Below, piece after piece: positions 26,052 to 34,703 of a stretch of 64,000 nucleotides of DNA. Under the pieces are notes generated by a model. It saw only the letters and a program-made list of their open reading frames with translations. It searched no databases and was not told the DNA's origin. A program made the translations under genes and the position numbers. This DNA comes from CAVWGP01 sp963754645 (GTDB lineage: Bacteria > Pseudomonadota > Alphaproteobacteria > Bin65), in assembly GCA_963754645.1 (NCBI GenBank), contig CAVWGP010000011.1:992001-1056000 (forward strand). Direction: 5' to 3'. Position 1 is the stretch's first letter. Each line of letters opens with the position of its first letter.

Positions 26052-26197
26052 CGTCATCCCGACCGGAGCGCGCGCTTGCGCGCGGAGCGGAGGGACCTCG
26101 GCTGGACGAGCGCAATCGAGCGTGACGGCAATGCGCTCGTCCGCCCGAGGTCCTTCGACTGCGCTCGCGCTGCGCGCGAGCTTCGCTCAGGATGACG
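26052..26197 (+). repeat. R1 intergenic palindromic repeat, copy C
   Basis: Outer ends CGTCATCC (26052-26059) and GGATGACG (26190-26197). Nested inverted pairs are GGACCTCGG/CCGAGGTCC (26093-26101/26145-26153) and GACGAGCGCA/TGCGCTCGTC (26105-26114/26132-26141). It occupies the gap between two convergent genes. The middle differs from copies A and B, and the IS110 target is changed here (GAGGTCCTTCGACT), so this copy is a poorer match to the bridge-RNA guide. Confidence 0.83.
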
Positions 26198-26238
26198 CAA
26201 AAATGAATGACGGCTGCCGATACGGGCGGCGCCCCGAT

Positions 26239-27417
26239 CTACACCGGAAACGCTTCCAGCAGGTCGATCGGATCGCCATAGCGTTCGGCGGCCTTGACGA
26301 CTTCGGGATCGCGCAGCGATTTCAAGAAGCCTTCGTCGATGACGACCTGGTTGCCCGCCGTCACCGTCGAGTCAAAGGTCACCAGATCCATGTGCACCGG
26401 CGGCTCTTCCCAATTCGGCATGACGCGGCGGATATAGTCCGACGCTTTCAGGCCGTTGATGCCGAAATGCAGCCCGCCCGGCGAATTCGGCCCGGCGGGA
26501 TAGATGTCGAAGCGCGGCGCCTTGGGATTGTGGCCGCAGCCGAGCTCCTCGAGCTTACCGCCGACGCAGAGATCGCGCAGCACGCCGGCCTCCCAGCTCC
26601 GCCCGTGCACGGCGGCGACGCGTTCGTCCTTGAACTCGACGCCGATCTTTTCCTCGAACGGTTTCTCGAAGCCGGTCGCCCATTGCGGGTAGACGATGCC
26701 GTTGACCGGCCCCGCCTTGCCGCCATCGCCGAGGCAATAGGGCTCGTAGAGATTGGGGCCGTGCGTCGGAATGAAATGAATGTAGCAGCCCGGCTCGTCG
26801 GCGACGTTGTGGCCGCGCCAGCGATTGTGCTTGAGCAGCCGGTTGCGCATCGCCTCGGTGTATTTGATCTCGAAATGCGTGCCGCGCTCGTCGCTGAAGC
26901 GCATGTCGAAATCGCCCGAGGACGGGAACAGGCGCGCGGTGGCGCGGACGATCTCGCCGAGCACGTCGAGCGGGAAGCGCGCCTGCGGCGTGTGCAGCAG
27001 GTCGTAATTGCGGAAGAAGGTGATCTTGACCCAGCGCTGGCCCTTTTTGGCGCGCAGCGCGATGCAATAGGGATCGATCACCGAGGCGAACCAGGTCGAG
27101 ACGACGAAGGTCGCGCGGTCGAGCACGGGCTTCGCTTCCTCGGGCACTTCCATGGTTTGCGGCGAGCGGCCCATATAGGATGCGAAGGTGGCGCCGCGCG
27201 CCCGGCACAGGCCGTAGACCGCTTGCAGGATGCGCGGGTCGATGTGCGGATCGGTCAGCATCACGACGTGATCGCCGGATTTGATCGCGAACACCTTGTG
27301 AAAATTGTCGACGCCCATGTGATAGTCGGCGGTGCCGGCGGGCGGAATTTCGACCGGCCGCGGCAAGCCGCGGGAGGTTTTGGAGCGGAGAATGTCGGCA
27401 ACCTTGGTCGGAAACAT
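26239..27417 (-). CDS. M29 aminopeptidase / NicX-like protein
   Basis: A 392-residue protein resembling the fold shared by M29 aminopeptidases and 2,5-dihydroxypyridine 5,6-dioxygenase (NicX). Visible segments are GDHVVMLTDPHIDPRILQAV near residue 50, HFEIKYTEAMRN, GCYIHFIPTHGPNLYEPY and the C-terminal GLHFGINGLK ... HMDLVTFDSTV. Histidine and acidic residues in these segments could form a metal site, but I cannot align them securely to the M29 metal ligands. It is the last gene downstream of the substrate-binding protein gene on the same strand, with a 33-base gap. Peptidase activity should not be assumed; ring opening of a heterocycle is an alternative. Confidence 0.6.
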   Translation of the reverse strand: MFPTKVADILRSKTSRGLPRPVEIPPAGTADYHMGVDNFHKVFAIKSGDHVVMLTDPHIDPRILQAVYGLCRARGATFASYMGRSPQTMEVPEEAKPVLDRATFVVSTWFASVIDPYCIALRAKKGQRWVKITFFRNYDLLHTPQARFPLDVLGEIVRATARLFPSSGDFDMRFSDERGTHFEIKYTEAMRNRLLKHNRWRGHNVADEPGCYIHFIPTHGPNLYEPYCLGDGGKAGPVNGIVYPQWATGFEKPFEEKIGVEFKDERVAAVHGRSWEAGVLRDLCVGGKLEELGCGHNPKAPRFDIYPAGPNSPGGLHFGINGLKASDYIRRVMPNWEEPPVHMDLVTFDSTVTAGNQVVIDEGFLKSLRDPEVVKAAERYGDPIDLLEAFPV

Positions 27418-27450
27418 GCGGGCGGTCTCCCTCGGAGTCGGATAGGCGTT

Positions 27451-28479
27451 TCAGCGGCCGCTCAGAACGCGCGACAGGCGCGTTTCCAGCGCATTGAACC
27501 AAGCCGCTTTCTCGATTTCGTCCTTGGCGCCGAACATGGCCACCGTTTTGCCCTTGAGCATTTTCGAAGTTTCGGTTTCGGGCACGAAGGGATTGCCGCG
27601 CCGCGCCACGCGCTCATAGGCCAGCGCGCCTTCGGTCGAGCCGAGCCATTTCAACAGCAGTTTGCCGGCGTTCGGATTGCGCCCATGCTTCATCAGCGTG
27701 CCGTAAAGCGGCGAAAGCGGGATCGGCTCCAGGAAAATCCATTTGACCGGCGCGCCTTTCTCGATCGTCGGCAGCGCGGTGTGATGGATGATATAGGCGA
27801 GATCGACCTCGCCAGCGCCGACCGATTCCGCCGCCGCGTAGGTGCTGCGATAGAGCTTGGGCTTGAGCGCGGAAAACTTGGTGATGTAATCGACCGTCTT
27901 GTCCTCGCCCCACGACGCGGCCAAGGTCGCGAGGCCGATGCTGCGCGACCAGGTGCCGATGCGGCCGGTCCATTTCGGATCGAGCATTTGCTCGTAGGTT
28001 TTCGGAACTTCGTCGTCCTTGATCTTCGCCGTGTTGTAGAGCACGCCGAACAGCGGCGCCGTCACCGCGATGAGATAGGGGCTCGGCGTGCGCTCCGGCG
28101 TCATTTCGACTCCAAGCGCTTTCCAATCGACCGGCAGCAGAAAGCCCTTGTCGTTGAGTGCCATCGCCGTAGAGCCGGCGTCGAGCACGACGTCGCCGGT
28201 CGGCCCGCCGGCGGTGCTTTCCTGCATCAGGCGCGCCGTCTTCTGGGCGCCGCCGACTTCGAGATAGTCCGCCTGCTTGATCATCGGATAGGCCTTGACG
28301 AATTCGGCCAGGATCGCGTCGCCCTGATTGCGCGGCATGCTGTCGTACCACAGCACCTTGCCTTCCTTGCCCGCCGCCGCCTTGATCTCGTCCAGCGTTT
28401 GCGCCGCACCTTGCGCCGCCAAGGCCAGCGCGCCGGCCAACGCCGCCGCCGTGAATCCCAATCGCCCGATCATGGCCAT
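27451..28479 (-). CDS. ABC transporter substrate-binding protein (iron(III)/2-aminoethylphosphonate-type fold)
   Basis: A 342-residue periplasmic binding protein of the extracellular solute-binding protein type 1/6 family (FbpA-like fold). The signal peptide is MAMIGRLGFTAAALAGALALAAQGAAA-like, cleaved near AQGAAQTL. Later segments LWYDSMPRNQGDAILAEF, DVVLDAGSTAMALNDKG, PKTYEQMLDPKWTGRIG and KLLLKWLGSTEGALAYE are typical. The start is ATG 28479, because GAGGGAG lies five bases upstream. Together with the ATPase (29603) and fused permease (30712) it would form one importer, although an ornithine-cyclodeaminase-like gene lies between. The ligand could be metal, phosphonate or another small anion. 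Confidence 0.88.
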   Translation of the reverse strand: MAMIGRLGFTAAALAGALALAAQGAAQTLDEIKAAAGKEGKVLWYDSMPRNQGDAILAEFVKAYPMIKQADYLEVGGAQKTARLMQESTAGGPTGDVVLDAGSTAMALNDKGFLLPVDWKALGVEMTPERTPSPYLIAVTAPLFGVLYNTAKIKDDEVPKTYEQMLDPKWTGRIGTWSRSIGLATLAASWGEDKTVDYITKFSALKPKLYRSTYAAAESVGAGEVDLAYIIHHTALPTIEKGAPVKWIFLEPIPLSPLYGTLMKHGRNPNAGKLLLKWLGSTEGALAYERVARRGNPFVPETETSKMLKGKTVAMFGAKDEIEKAAWFNALETRLSRVLSGR

Positions 28480-28563
28480 CGTCTCCCTCAAGCTAGTGCC
28501 GCGACGCCGCATCGTCCGACTTTTGCCGCCGGTTGGCAACCGGCGCGCGCGCGCGCTCGCGCC

Positions 28564-29580
28564 CTAGACCGGCACCGGCGCGCGCAGATCGAGCTCCTGC
28601 CCGATGCCCGCCGCCTTGGCCTTTTCATAGACTATGGCGCAGGCGCCGACATATTCCAGCGCCGTGCCGCCCGAGCAAAAGGCGGTGATCTCGTCGGGAC
28701 GCGCGCGGCCCGCGATCTTGCCGGCGACAACCGAGCCGAGATCGCCCACCACGTGGCCGCGCTGAATTTCGCCCTTGGCGAGCGGCATCATCAGCTCGCC
28801 CTTCTCGCCCCAGGCCTGGTCGCAATCGTCGACGACGACGCGGCTGCGCTGGATCGCCACCGTGTCGGCCTCGCGCGCTTCGGGGTAATGCATGCCGACA
28901 AAGTTGCAATGCGTGCCGGGCGAAAGCGACGCGCCCTCGAACACCGGCTGGCGCGACACGGTGACGGTGACGAGAATATCGACATCGGCGGCGGCTTCAT
29001 GCGGCGTTTCGACGGCGCGCACCTTTAGGTCGGGCAGTTCCAGGCGCACCCAGGCGGCGAAACCCTCGCGGCCCGCGCGGCCGCGGCTGTAGCAGCGCAG
29101 CTCGCGGATCGGCCGCACCGCGGCGAGGCCGGTGATCTGGGTGCGCGCGTAGAAGCCGGTGCCGATCATGCCGACGACGGCGGCGTCTGCGCGCGCCATG
29201 TGGCGCGCCGCGACGGCGGCGGTGGCGCCGGTTTTCCAATGGCTCAAGGCCTGGCCGTGCAGCATGGCGAGCATCGTGCCGTTCTCGGTGCTGAACAGCG
29301 CGATCCACAGATCGATGGCGCCGGGCGCGAAGCCCGCGCCGTACAGCGGAATGCCGGCATAGCCGATGCCGGAGAGAACGGCGCCCGCGATCTTGAACGA
29401 CTTGCCGCGATTCGTGGCATTGGCGCCGGGCAGCCAGAGATTCTGGCGCGGCAGAAGTTGCAGCCGTCCAAGACCCTGCTCGCGATAGGCGCGCTCGATG
29501 CCGTCGACATAGTCGCGCATCGTGAGCGCGCCGCGCTGGTGCAGGGCGGCGAGGTGATGTTGATCGATGAGCAGCGCCAT
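28564..29580 (-). CDS. Ornithine cyclodeaminase / mu-crystallin family protein
   Basis: A 338-residue NAD(P)-binding protein. The Rossmann motif VGMIGTGFYARTQITGLAAV (about 138-157) and the segments ALSHWKTGATAAVAARHMA and GDLGSVVAGKIAGRARPDEIT define the OCD/mu-crystallin family, whose members deaminate ornithine, reduce cyclic ketimines or act as alanine/lysine dehydrogenases. The K in HWKTGA corresponds to the family's conserved substrate-side lysine/arginine region. It lies 22 bases after the ABC ATPase gene and before the binding-protein gene, so it is in the transport operon and may process the imported compound. Confidence 0.9.
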   Translation of the reverse strand: MALLIDQHHLAALHQRGALTMRDYVDGIERAYREQGLGRLQLLPRQNLWLPGANATNRGKSFKIAGAVLSGIGYAGIPLYGAGFAPGAIDLWIALFSTENGTMLAMLHGQALSHWKTGATAAVAARHMARADAAVVGMIGTGFYARTQITGLAAVRPIRELRCYSRGRAGREGFAAWVRLELPDLKVRAVETPHEAAADVDILVTVTVSRQPVFEGASLSPGTHCNFVGMHYPEAREADTVAIQRSRVVVDDCDQAWGEKGELMMPLAKGEIQRGHVVGDLGSVVAGKIAGRARPDEITAFCSGGTALEYVGACAIVYEKAKAAGIGQELDLRAPVPV

Positions 29581-29602
29581 GGCTGTGACCGGGCCTTTCG
29601 TT

Positions 29603-30706
29603 TCAAGCGGGCGAGGGATCGAGCATCGTCGTGCAATTGTCGGCGTCGATTTCGAGCACCACGTCGCTGTCCGGCGCCCACGGATTGCCGGGGTGCGACC
29701 ACACGCGCAGCTCGGCGCCGGCAACGGCCACGAGATAGTCGCTGATGCTGCCGAGGAACATGTGTTCGACGACGCGGCCCGCGATGCGGCCCGCGCCATC
29801 GGCGGGCGGCGGCGCGTTCGCGGGCAGGATGCGGATGTCCTCGGGCCGGATCGAAAGCAGCACGCGCGAGCCGGCCTGCGCGCCGTCGGGCCATCGGCAG
29901 CGGATGGCGCCGCTCGCGGTTTCGACAATGCCGGCGCCGCGCGCGACGCCGGGCAAGATATTCGTCGAGCCGATGAATTCGGCAACGAAGCGCGTCGCCG
30001 GCCGCCGGTAGATGTCGCGCGGCGCGCCCTCCTGCACGATGCGGCCGTTTTCCATCACCGCGACGGTGTCCGACAGGGCCAGCGCCTCGGTCTGGTCGTG
30101 GGTGACGTAAACCGTCGTGATGCCGAGCTCGCGCTGCAAGCGCCTTAGCTCGACGCGCATCGATTCACGCAGCTTGGCGTCGAGATTGCTCAAGGGTTCG
30201 TCGAGCAGCAGCAGGCGCGGCTCCATGACGAGGGCGCGGGCGAGCGCGAGACGCTGCTGCTGGCCGCCGCTGAGCCGCGTCGCCGGCCGGCGCTCGTAGC
30301 CCGCCATGCGCACCGCGGCGAGCGCGCGCGCGACGCGGTCCGCGACCTCGCTCTCGCTCCGCCGTTCGGGCGCGACCCGCAGCGGAAACGCCACGTTCTC
30401 GTAAACGTCCATATGCGGCCAGATGGCGTAGGATTGGAACACCATGCCGATCTGCCGCTTGTGCGGCGGCACCAGGATGCCGCGCGCGGCGTCGAACACC
30501 GGCACGCCGCCGATCGCGATGCGGCCGCTGTCGGGCTGTTCGAGCCCCGCGATGCTGCGCAGCGTCGTCGTCTTGCCGCAGCCCGAGGGGCCGAGCAGCG
30601 TATAGAACTTGCCGGCCTCGATCGCGAAGCCGACGCCGTCGAGCGCCGCGAGGGCGCGGCCGTCCTGGACGGCGAAGTTCTTGCGCAGATCGCTGACGGT
30701 CAGCAT
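29603..30706 (-). CDS. ABC transporter ATP-binding protein (FbpC/PotA-type)
   Basis: A 367-residue importer ATPase. Walker A GPSGCGKTT (39-47), Q-loop VFQSYAIWPHM (about 90), signature LSGGQQQRLALARAL, Walker B LLLLDEPLSNLD and the H-loop YVTHDQTEALAL are all intact. The C-terminal 110 residues form a TOBE-like regulatory domain (LSIRPEDIRI). ATG 30706 lies 5 bases after the permease stop, so the two are coupled. The type, with one fused permease and a binding protein at 27451, is that of ferric iron, spermidine/putrescine or phosphonate importers. Confidence 0.94.
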   Translation of the reverse strand: MLTVSDLRKNFAVQDGRALAALDGVGFAIEAGKFYTLLGPSGCGKTTTLRSIAGLEQPDSGRIAIGGVPVFDAARGILVPPHKRQIGMVFQSYAIWPHMDVYENVAFPLRVAPERRSESEVADRVARALAAVRMAGYERRPATRLSGGQQQRLALARALVMEPRLLLLDEPLSNLDAKLRESMRVELRRLQRELGITTVYVTHDQTEALALSDTVAVMENGRIVQEGAPRDIYRRPATRFVAEFIGSTNILPGVARGAGIVETASGAIRCRWPDGAQAGSRVLLSIRPEDIRILPANAPPPADGAGRIAGRVVEHMFLGSISDYLVAVAGAELRVWSHPGNPWAPDSDVVLEIDADNCTTMLDPSPA

Positions 30707-30711
30707 CGCGC

Positions 30712-32475
30712 TCAGGCCTGCTGCGCGCGCCGGTTGAGGAAGGTAAGGCTCGCGACCAGGCCGCCCAGCAGCAGCATGAGCGTCACCGCGATCGCCGCCG
30801 CCTGGCCGGGTTCGCCGGTTTCCCACAGGCTGAACAGGATCGTCGACAGCACCTCGTTCTTGCGCGACGTCAAAATCACGGCGATGGAAAATTCGCGCAA
30901 CGAATGGACGATGAGCCAGATCATCAGCGCCACGGTCGCCGGGCGCACCAGCGGCAGCACGATGCGGCGCAGATTTTGGCCGAGCGTGGCGCCGGCCGTC
31001 GAAGCCGCTTCCTCGAGTTCGCGATGCACCTGCAGCACCGCCGCCTGCATCATGCGCACGGCCAGGGGCAAAAAGACGATGAGATGGCCGAGCGCGATGA
31101 TCCAAATCGTGCCGTAGATCGGCAGCGCGCGGAAGGTGAAGAAAATGAAAATCAGCGCCACGCCCATCATCAGATAGGGCACGCTGATCGGCAGCATCGC
31201 CATCGCGTCGAGCACGCGCACCCAGCGCCGTTTGGCGCGCACCACGGCCCAGGCGACGAGGATGGCCAGCGCCGTCGTCGCGATCGAGGCGGTCGCGGCG
31301 ATGACGATCGAGTTCGCCGCGCTGTCCCACACGCGCGGCTGATTGGCGAGGGCGCGATAGGCGTTGAACGACAGCTTGTCGATCAGTTCGAGCTTGAAGC
31401 CCGAGAAATAGGGCACGCAGCTCGCCCACAGCAGGGCCAGGAACGGCAGGACGACGGCGATGAGAAAATAAAATGCCACGAAGCCCGCCGCGACCGGGCG
31501 CCAGCGGCCGAGCTTGAAGCGCGCGGCGCGGTAGGCCTTGCCGCCGATGGTGGCGAAGCGCTCGCTCTGCCGCGTCGCGCGGTAGTAGATATAAAGGCCG
31601 AGCGCCAACAGAACGAAGAGCGAGCCGTTGAGCGCCGCGATCTCGCCATAGGGCGGCAGGCCGGAGGACGGGTTCATCAGCGTGAAAATTTCCGAGCTCA
31701 GCACGTTGATGTTGCCGCGCAGCCCGATCACGGCGGGCACGTCGAAGGTCAGCATGCCGACGATCATCAGCAGCATGGCGACCGAGAGCAGCGCCGGCGT
31801 GAGGAAAGGCAGCGAAACCCGGCGGATCGTCTGATAGAAACGTGCGCCCGACATGCGCGCCGCTTCCTCGAAGGCCGGGTCCATGTTGCGCATCGCGGGC
31901 GCCAGGATGAGGAAGCAGGTCGGCACATAGGCGATGCCCTGGACGAAGATCATGCCGCCCATGCCGTAAATGTCGAAGGAGCGCACAACGGGGCCGAAAA
32001 CCGGTTCGAGCAGCGCCGGCAGCAGGCCGATCTTGGGGCTGAGCAGCAGCACCCAGCCGATCGCCAGCAGCAGCGGCGGCGTCGCCATCGGCATGAGGAT
32101 GCCGGCGCGGAAGATTTCGCGGCCCGGCACGTCGGTGCGTTCGACCGTCCAGGCGAGCACGCCGGCGACGGCAATCCCGACGATCGTGCTGCCGCCGGCG
32201 AAGACGATCGTGTTGAGCAGCAACTTGTAGGTGTAGGCGGCGTTCCACACCGCCGCGTAGTGCGCGCCGGTCCAGCCTTGATCCAACGGCAATCCGCTGG
32301 GGCGGAAACTCGCAACCAGCACGGTCAAGAACGGAATCACGGTGAGCGCGAACAGCAGGGCGGCAAGGACAATGGGCAGCGCTTGACCGCGCCATGCCTT
32401 GCGCAGCCACGCGCCCGCGGTCCAAGCCGGACCGCCGGGCAGCGCCATGGCGCCGTCGCGAGAGCCGAGCGGCAA
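30712..32475 (-). CDS. ABC transporter permease, two fused halves (FbpB-like)
   Basis: A 587-residue protein with two copies of the BPD-transport permease domain and about 12 membrane segments. The first EAA-like loop reads EEAARMSGARFYQTIRRVSLPFL and the second EEAASTAGATLGQNLRRIVLPL; such fused permeases are typical of FbpB/ferric-type systems. The start is a TTG at 32475, supported by GGGGGAGGAAT seven bases upstream; the next ATG (32448) has no ribosome site. It is the membrane component for the ATPase just downstream. The gap to the CocE-type gene upstream is 57 bases, so it may belong to the same transcript. Confidence 0.92.
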   Translation of the reverse strand: MPLGSRDGAMALPGGPAWTAGAWLRKAWRGQALPIVLAALLFALTVIPFLTVLVASFRPSGLPLDQGWTGAHYAAVWNAAYTYKLLLNTIVFAGGSTIVGIAVAGVLAWTVERTDVPGREIFRAGILMPMATPPLLLAIGWVLLLSPKIGLLPALLEPVFGPVVRSFDIYGMGGMIFVQGIAYVPTCFLILAPAMRNMDPAFEEAARMSGARFYQTIRRVSLPFLTPALLSVAMLLMIVGMLTFDVPAVIGLRGNINVLSSEIFTLMNPSSGLPPYGEIAALNGSLFVLLALGLYIYYRATRQSERFATIGGKAYRAARFKLGRWRPVAAGFVAFYFLIAVVLPFLALLWASCVPYFSGFKLELIDKLSFNAYRALANQPRVWDSAANSIVIAATASIATTALAILVAWAVVRAKRRWVRVLDAMAMLPISVPYLMMGVALIFIFFTFRALPIYGTIWIIALGHLIVFLPLAVRMMQAAVLQVHRELEEAASTAGATLGQNLRRIVLPLVRPATVALMIWLIVHSLREFSIAVILTSRKNEVLSTILFSLWETGEPGQAAAIAVTLMLLLGGLVASLTFLNRRAQQA

Positions 32476-32532
32476 GCCTATTCCTCCCCCGCGGCCGCGT
32501 CGCCGGGCCGCGCCGAAATCGAGATTGCGCCG

Positions 32533-34270
32533 CTATTTCTTCGGAATGAGCGGCATCAGCACGTAGGAATTCCGCGTTCCGCCGGTGTGGATCGTCGTCG
32601 TGCCGTCGAAAATCTTGGGATCGCGGTCGCCCGGGTCGTCGTGCAGGAACACCGAGCAGCCGCGCATCGACCGGCCATAGAGCGCGGGCAGCGGTTCGGG
32701 CAGGCCGTGATCGTAGTCCTTGCCCTGGACGGTGAGAGCCAGGCGATAGCCCTTGGGCAAGACGACCGAGGTCGGCCAAATCTCGATATCGAGTTCGTAG
32801 ATCTCGCCGGGCTTGAGCGGCTGCGCCTCGTCGTGGCTGTGATAGGGCCGGTACTCGGTCGAAAGCTTGGCATCGAGCTTGCGGTGCGAGGCGCGCAGCC
32901 AGCCATGCGAGAGCGGCGTGTTGGGATCGACCGCGCCGGCGAACAGAACCTCGCGGCCGTTCGGGCCATAGGCGCGCAGGGTGACGAAAATATCCGCGTC
33001 GTTCGTCGTCGAGCTGACGAAGAGCTTGGCCGCGACCGGGCCGGTAAACTCGGTTTCCTGCTTCACCGGATCCGCCCAGAAGGTGATCGAACTCGGAGAG
33101 TCCGCGGAACTTGGCTTCGCCGGCGGAAACGTCCGCGGCCGCGCCGAGTTTTTTCGCGCCGGTATCGAGACGGAGCTTGGTCCATTGCGTCCGCGCCAAG
33201 GGCCATTCGTTCTCGGCGCGCTTCTCGAAGCGGTCGATGTGGCGGACATGGAGCTGGACGCGCGGTTCCTTGTCCCAGCCGTTCTGCTCGCCTTTCAGGA
33301 AATGATCGTAGAACCGCTTCTGCAGTTCGCGGCCGTATTTCGTGTAGTACTCGGTCCAATGTTCGAGGCCGTGGATTTCCAGCCATTTCTGCTGCGAGCC
33401 GGACCGCACGTAACCTTCGATATTGCCGCGCAAATGCAGGCCCTGGCCGCCGATATTGGCGCAGGACAGGAGCGGCACCTGAATATCCGGCAGATGCGCC
33501 GAGCGGCCGGCGAAGTAGTCCTTGTCGAGCGTGTTGGCGCGCTGCTGGCCCGGCAGGTCGGAGCGGTTTCGCGCCAGGACTTCGTCGGGCAAAGTCTCGG
33601 GGCCGGCGACGAGCTCGCCGGTGTTGGGACTGACGCGGCCGCGCGTGCCGACGCCGTATTGCACATTGGTCACCTGGTTCGGATACCAGCGGATCCAAAA
33701 CGTGCTGAGAATGCCGCCATGGCGCACCGCGTCGCGGTAGAAATCGGCCGCACCCTCGAAGGGGCAGATCGCGGCGAGGTGCGGCGGGCGCTTGGCCGCC
33801 ACCTGCCACTGGTTCATCGCATAATAGGAGACGCCCGATAGCCCTACCTTGCCGTTGCACCAAGGCTGCATGGCGGCCCATTCGATGCACTGGTAGTAGT
33901 CCTGGGTCTCGCGCTCGGAAAAGCAATCGACCTTGCCCGGCGAGCGGCCGGCGCCGCGCGAATCGACGCGAATGCAGACATAACCGTCCGGCACCCAGCG
34001 CTCGGGATCGCAGGCCTCCCAGACTTGATATTTGTTGGTCGATCCTTCGGTCACGGTCGGCTGAAATTCCGCCAGCCAATTCCATTGCTGCGCGTACCCG
34101 GCCTGGAAGGGCAGGCCCTTGCCGTAGGGGCCGTAATTCATCAGCACGGGATAGCGCCCGTCCTTGACCGGACGGAAAATATCGCAGCGCAGGACGATGC
34201 CGTCGTCCATCGTGATCGGCACATCCCAATCGATGCGCATGCCGTCCTTGATTTCGCTCTTATGATTCAT
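32533..34270 (-). CDS. CocE/NonD-type X-Pro dipeptidyl-peptidase family hydrolase, one frameshift
   Basis: About 578 residues of an alpha/beta hydrolase with a C-terminal jelly-roll domain, as in cocaine esterase and glutaryl-7-ACA acylase-like enzymes. The N-terminal frame holds RVDSRGAGRSPGK and the nucleophile elbow KVGLSGVSYYAMNQW (Ser about 150), and ends around GLSEF. Near 33087-33092 one extra base shifts the frame; the other continues ITFWADPVKQETEFTGPVAAKLFV, the family's conserved linker, and ends MPLIPKK. ATG 34270 has GGGAGGAA upstream. The function would be hydrolysis of an ester or amide; with the ABC importer downstream, processing of an amide or peptide is possible. Confidence 0.85.
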
Positions 34271-34619
34271 GTGTTCCTCCCGAATGGGCCGAAACCTATC
34301 CGAGGGGCGCCGGACAACGCCAGCGCATTCAGGGTTCGGCGGCGTGCCGATTGCCAGCCATGGGCAAAGACCGGCCTTGCCGCTGCTCCCCTTCACCCCT
34401 GGATTGAAATGCGAATTTTGCCTTTGATATAGGCAATTCGATTTGCTTATATTTTGCTCAGTTGGCTGTCATAGCAAGGAATTGGGCCGTTGAACGCCGT
34501 GCTAAAAAATGCAGGCGATCTGCAGGCGCGGAATTGCGCTAATAAAAATTCTCTAAAAATGTATTATTTTCAATATTTTAAACTGTTCTTTGGAACGGCA
34601 CGGCCCTAATTCTTATAAT

Positions 34620-34635
34620 TGGCACGAAATTTGCT
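34620..34635 (+). promoter_or_regulatory. Sigma-54 (RpoN) promoter of the urt-ure operon
   Basis: TGGCACG (34620-34626), four bases, then TTGCT (34631-34635) is an exact -24/-12 consensus, 68 bases before the urtA start. It lies in an AT-rich stretch (about 34420-34690) that stands out in this GC-rich window. The 433-base gap 34271-34703 holds no gene; apart from this promoter and the urtA ribosome site I see only AT-rich sequence. Control by NtrC under nitrogen limitation is expected for urea uptake; no clear NtrC site was identified. Confidence 0.85.
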
Positions 34636-34703
34636 TTGTTTTATTGCGGCGCAACAAGGCGTCGGGCAGATTCGAATTCAAAAAACAGTCAGGAGGTCAT
34701 TCT

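Noticed and set aside
24469..29028. Open frame of about 1500 codons on the plus strand
   Set aside because: It runs out-of-frame through the ThDP enzyme, crosses an R1 repeat and continues antisense to four minus-strand genes; only a short stretch (25347-25402) is meaningful, as a frameshift remnant.
34271..34619. NtrC-binding enhancer ahead of the sigma-54 promoter
   Set aside because: I searched by eye for a GCAC-N-GTGC-type palindrome and found none convincing, so no site is claimed.
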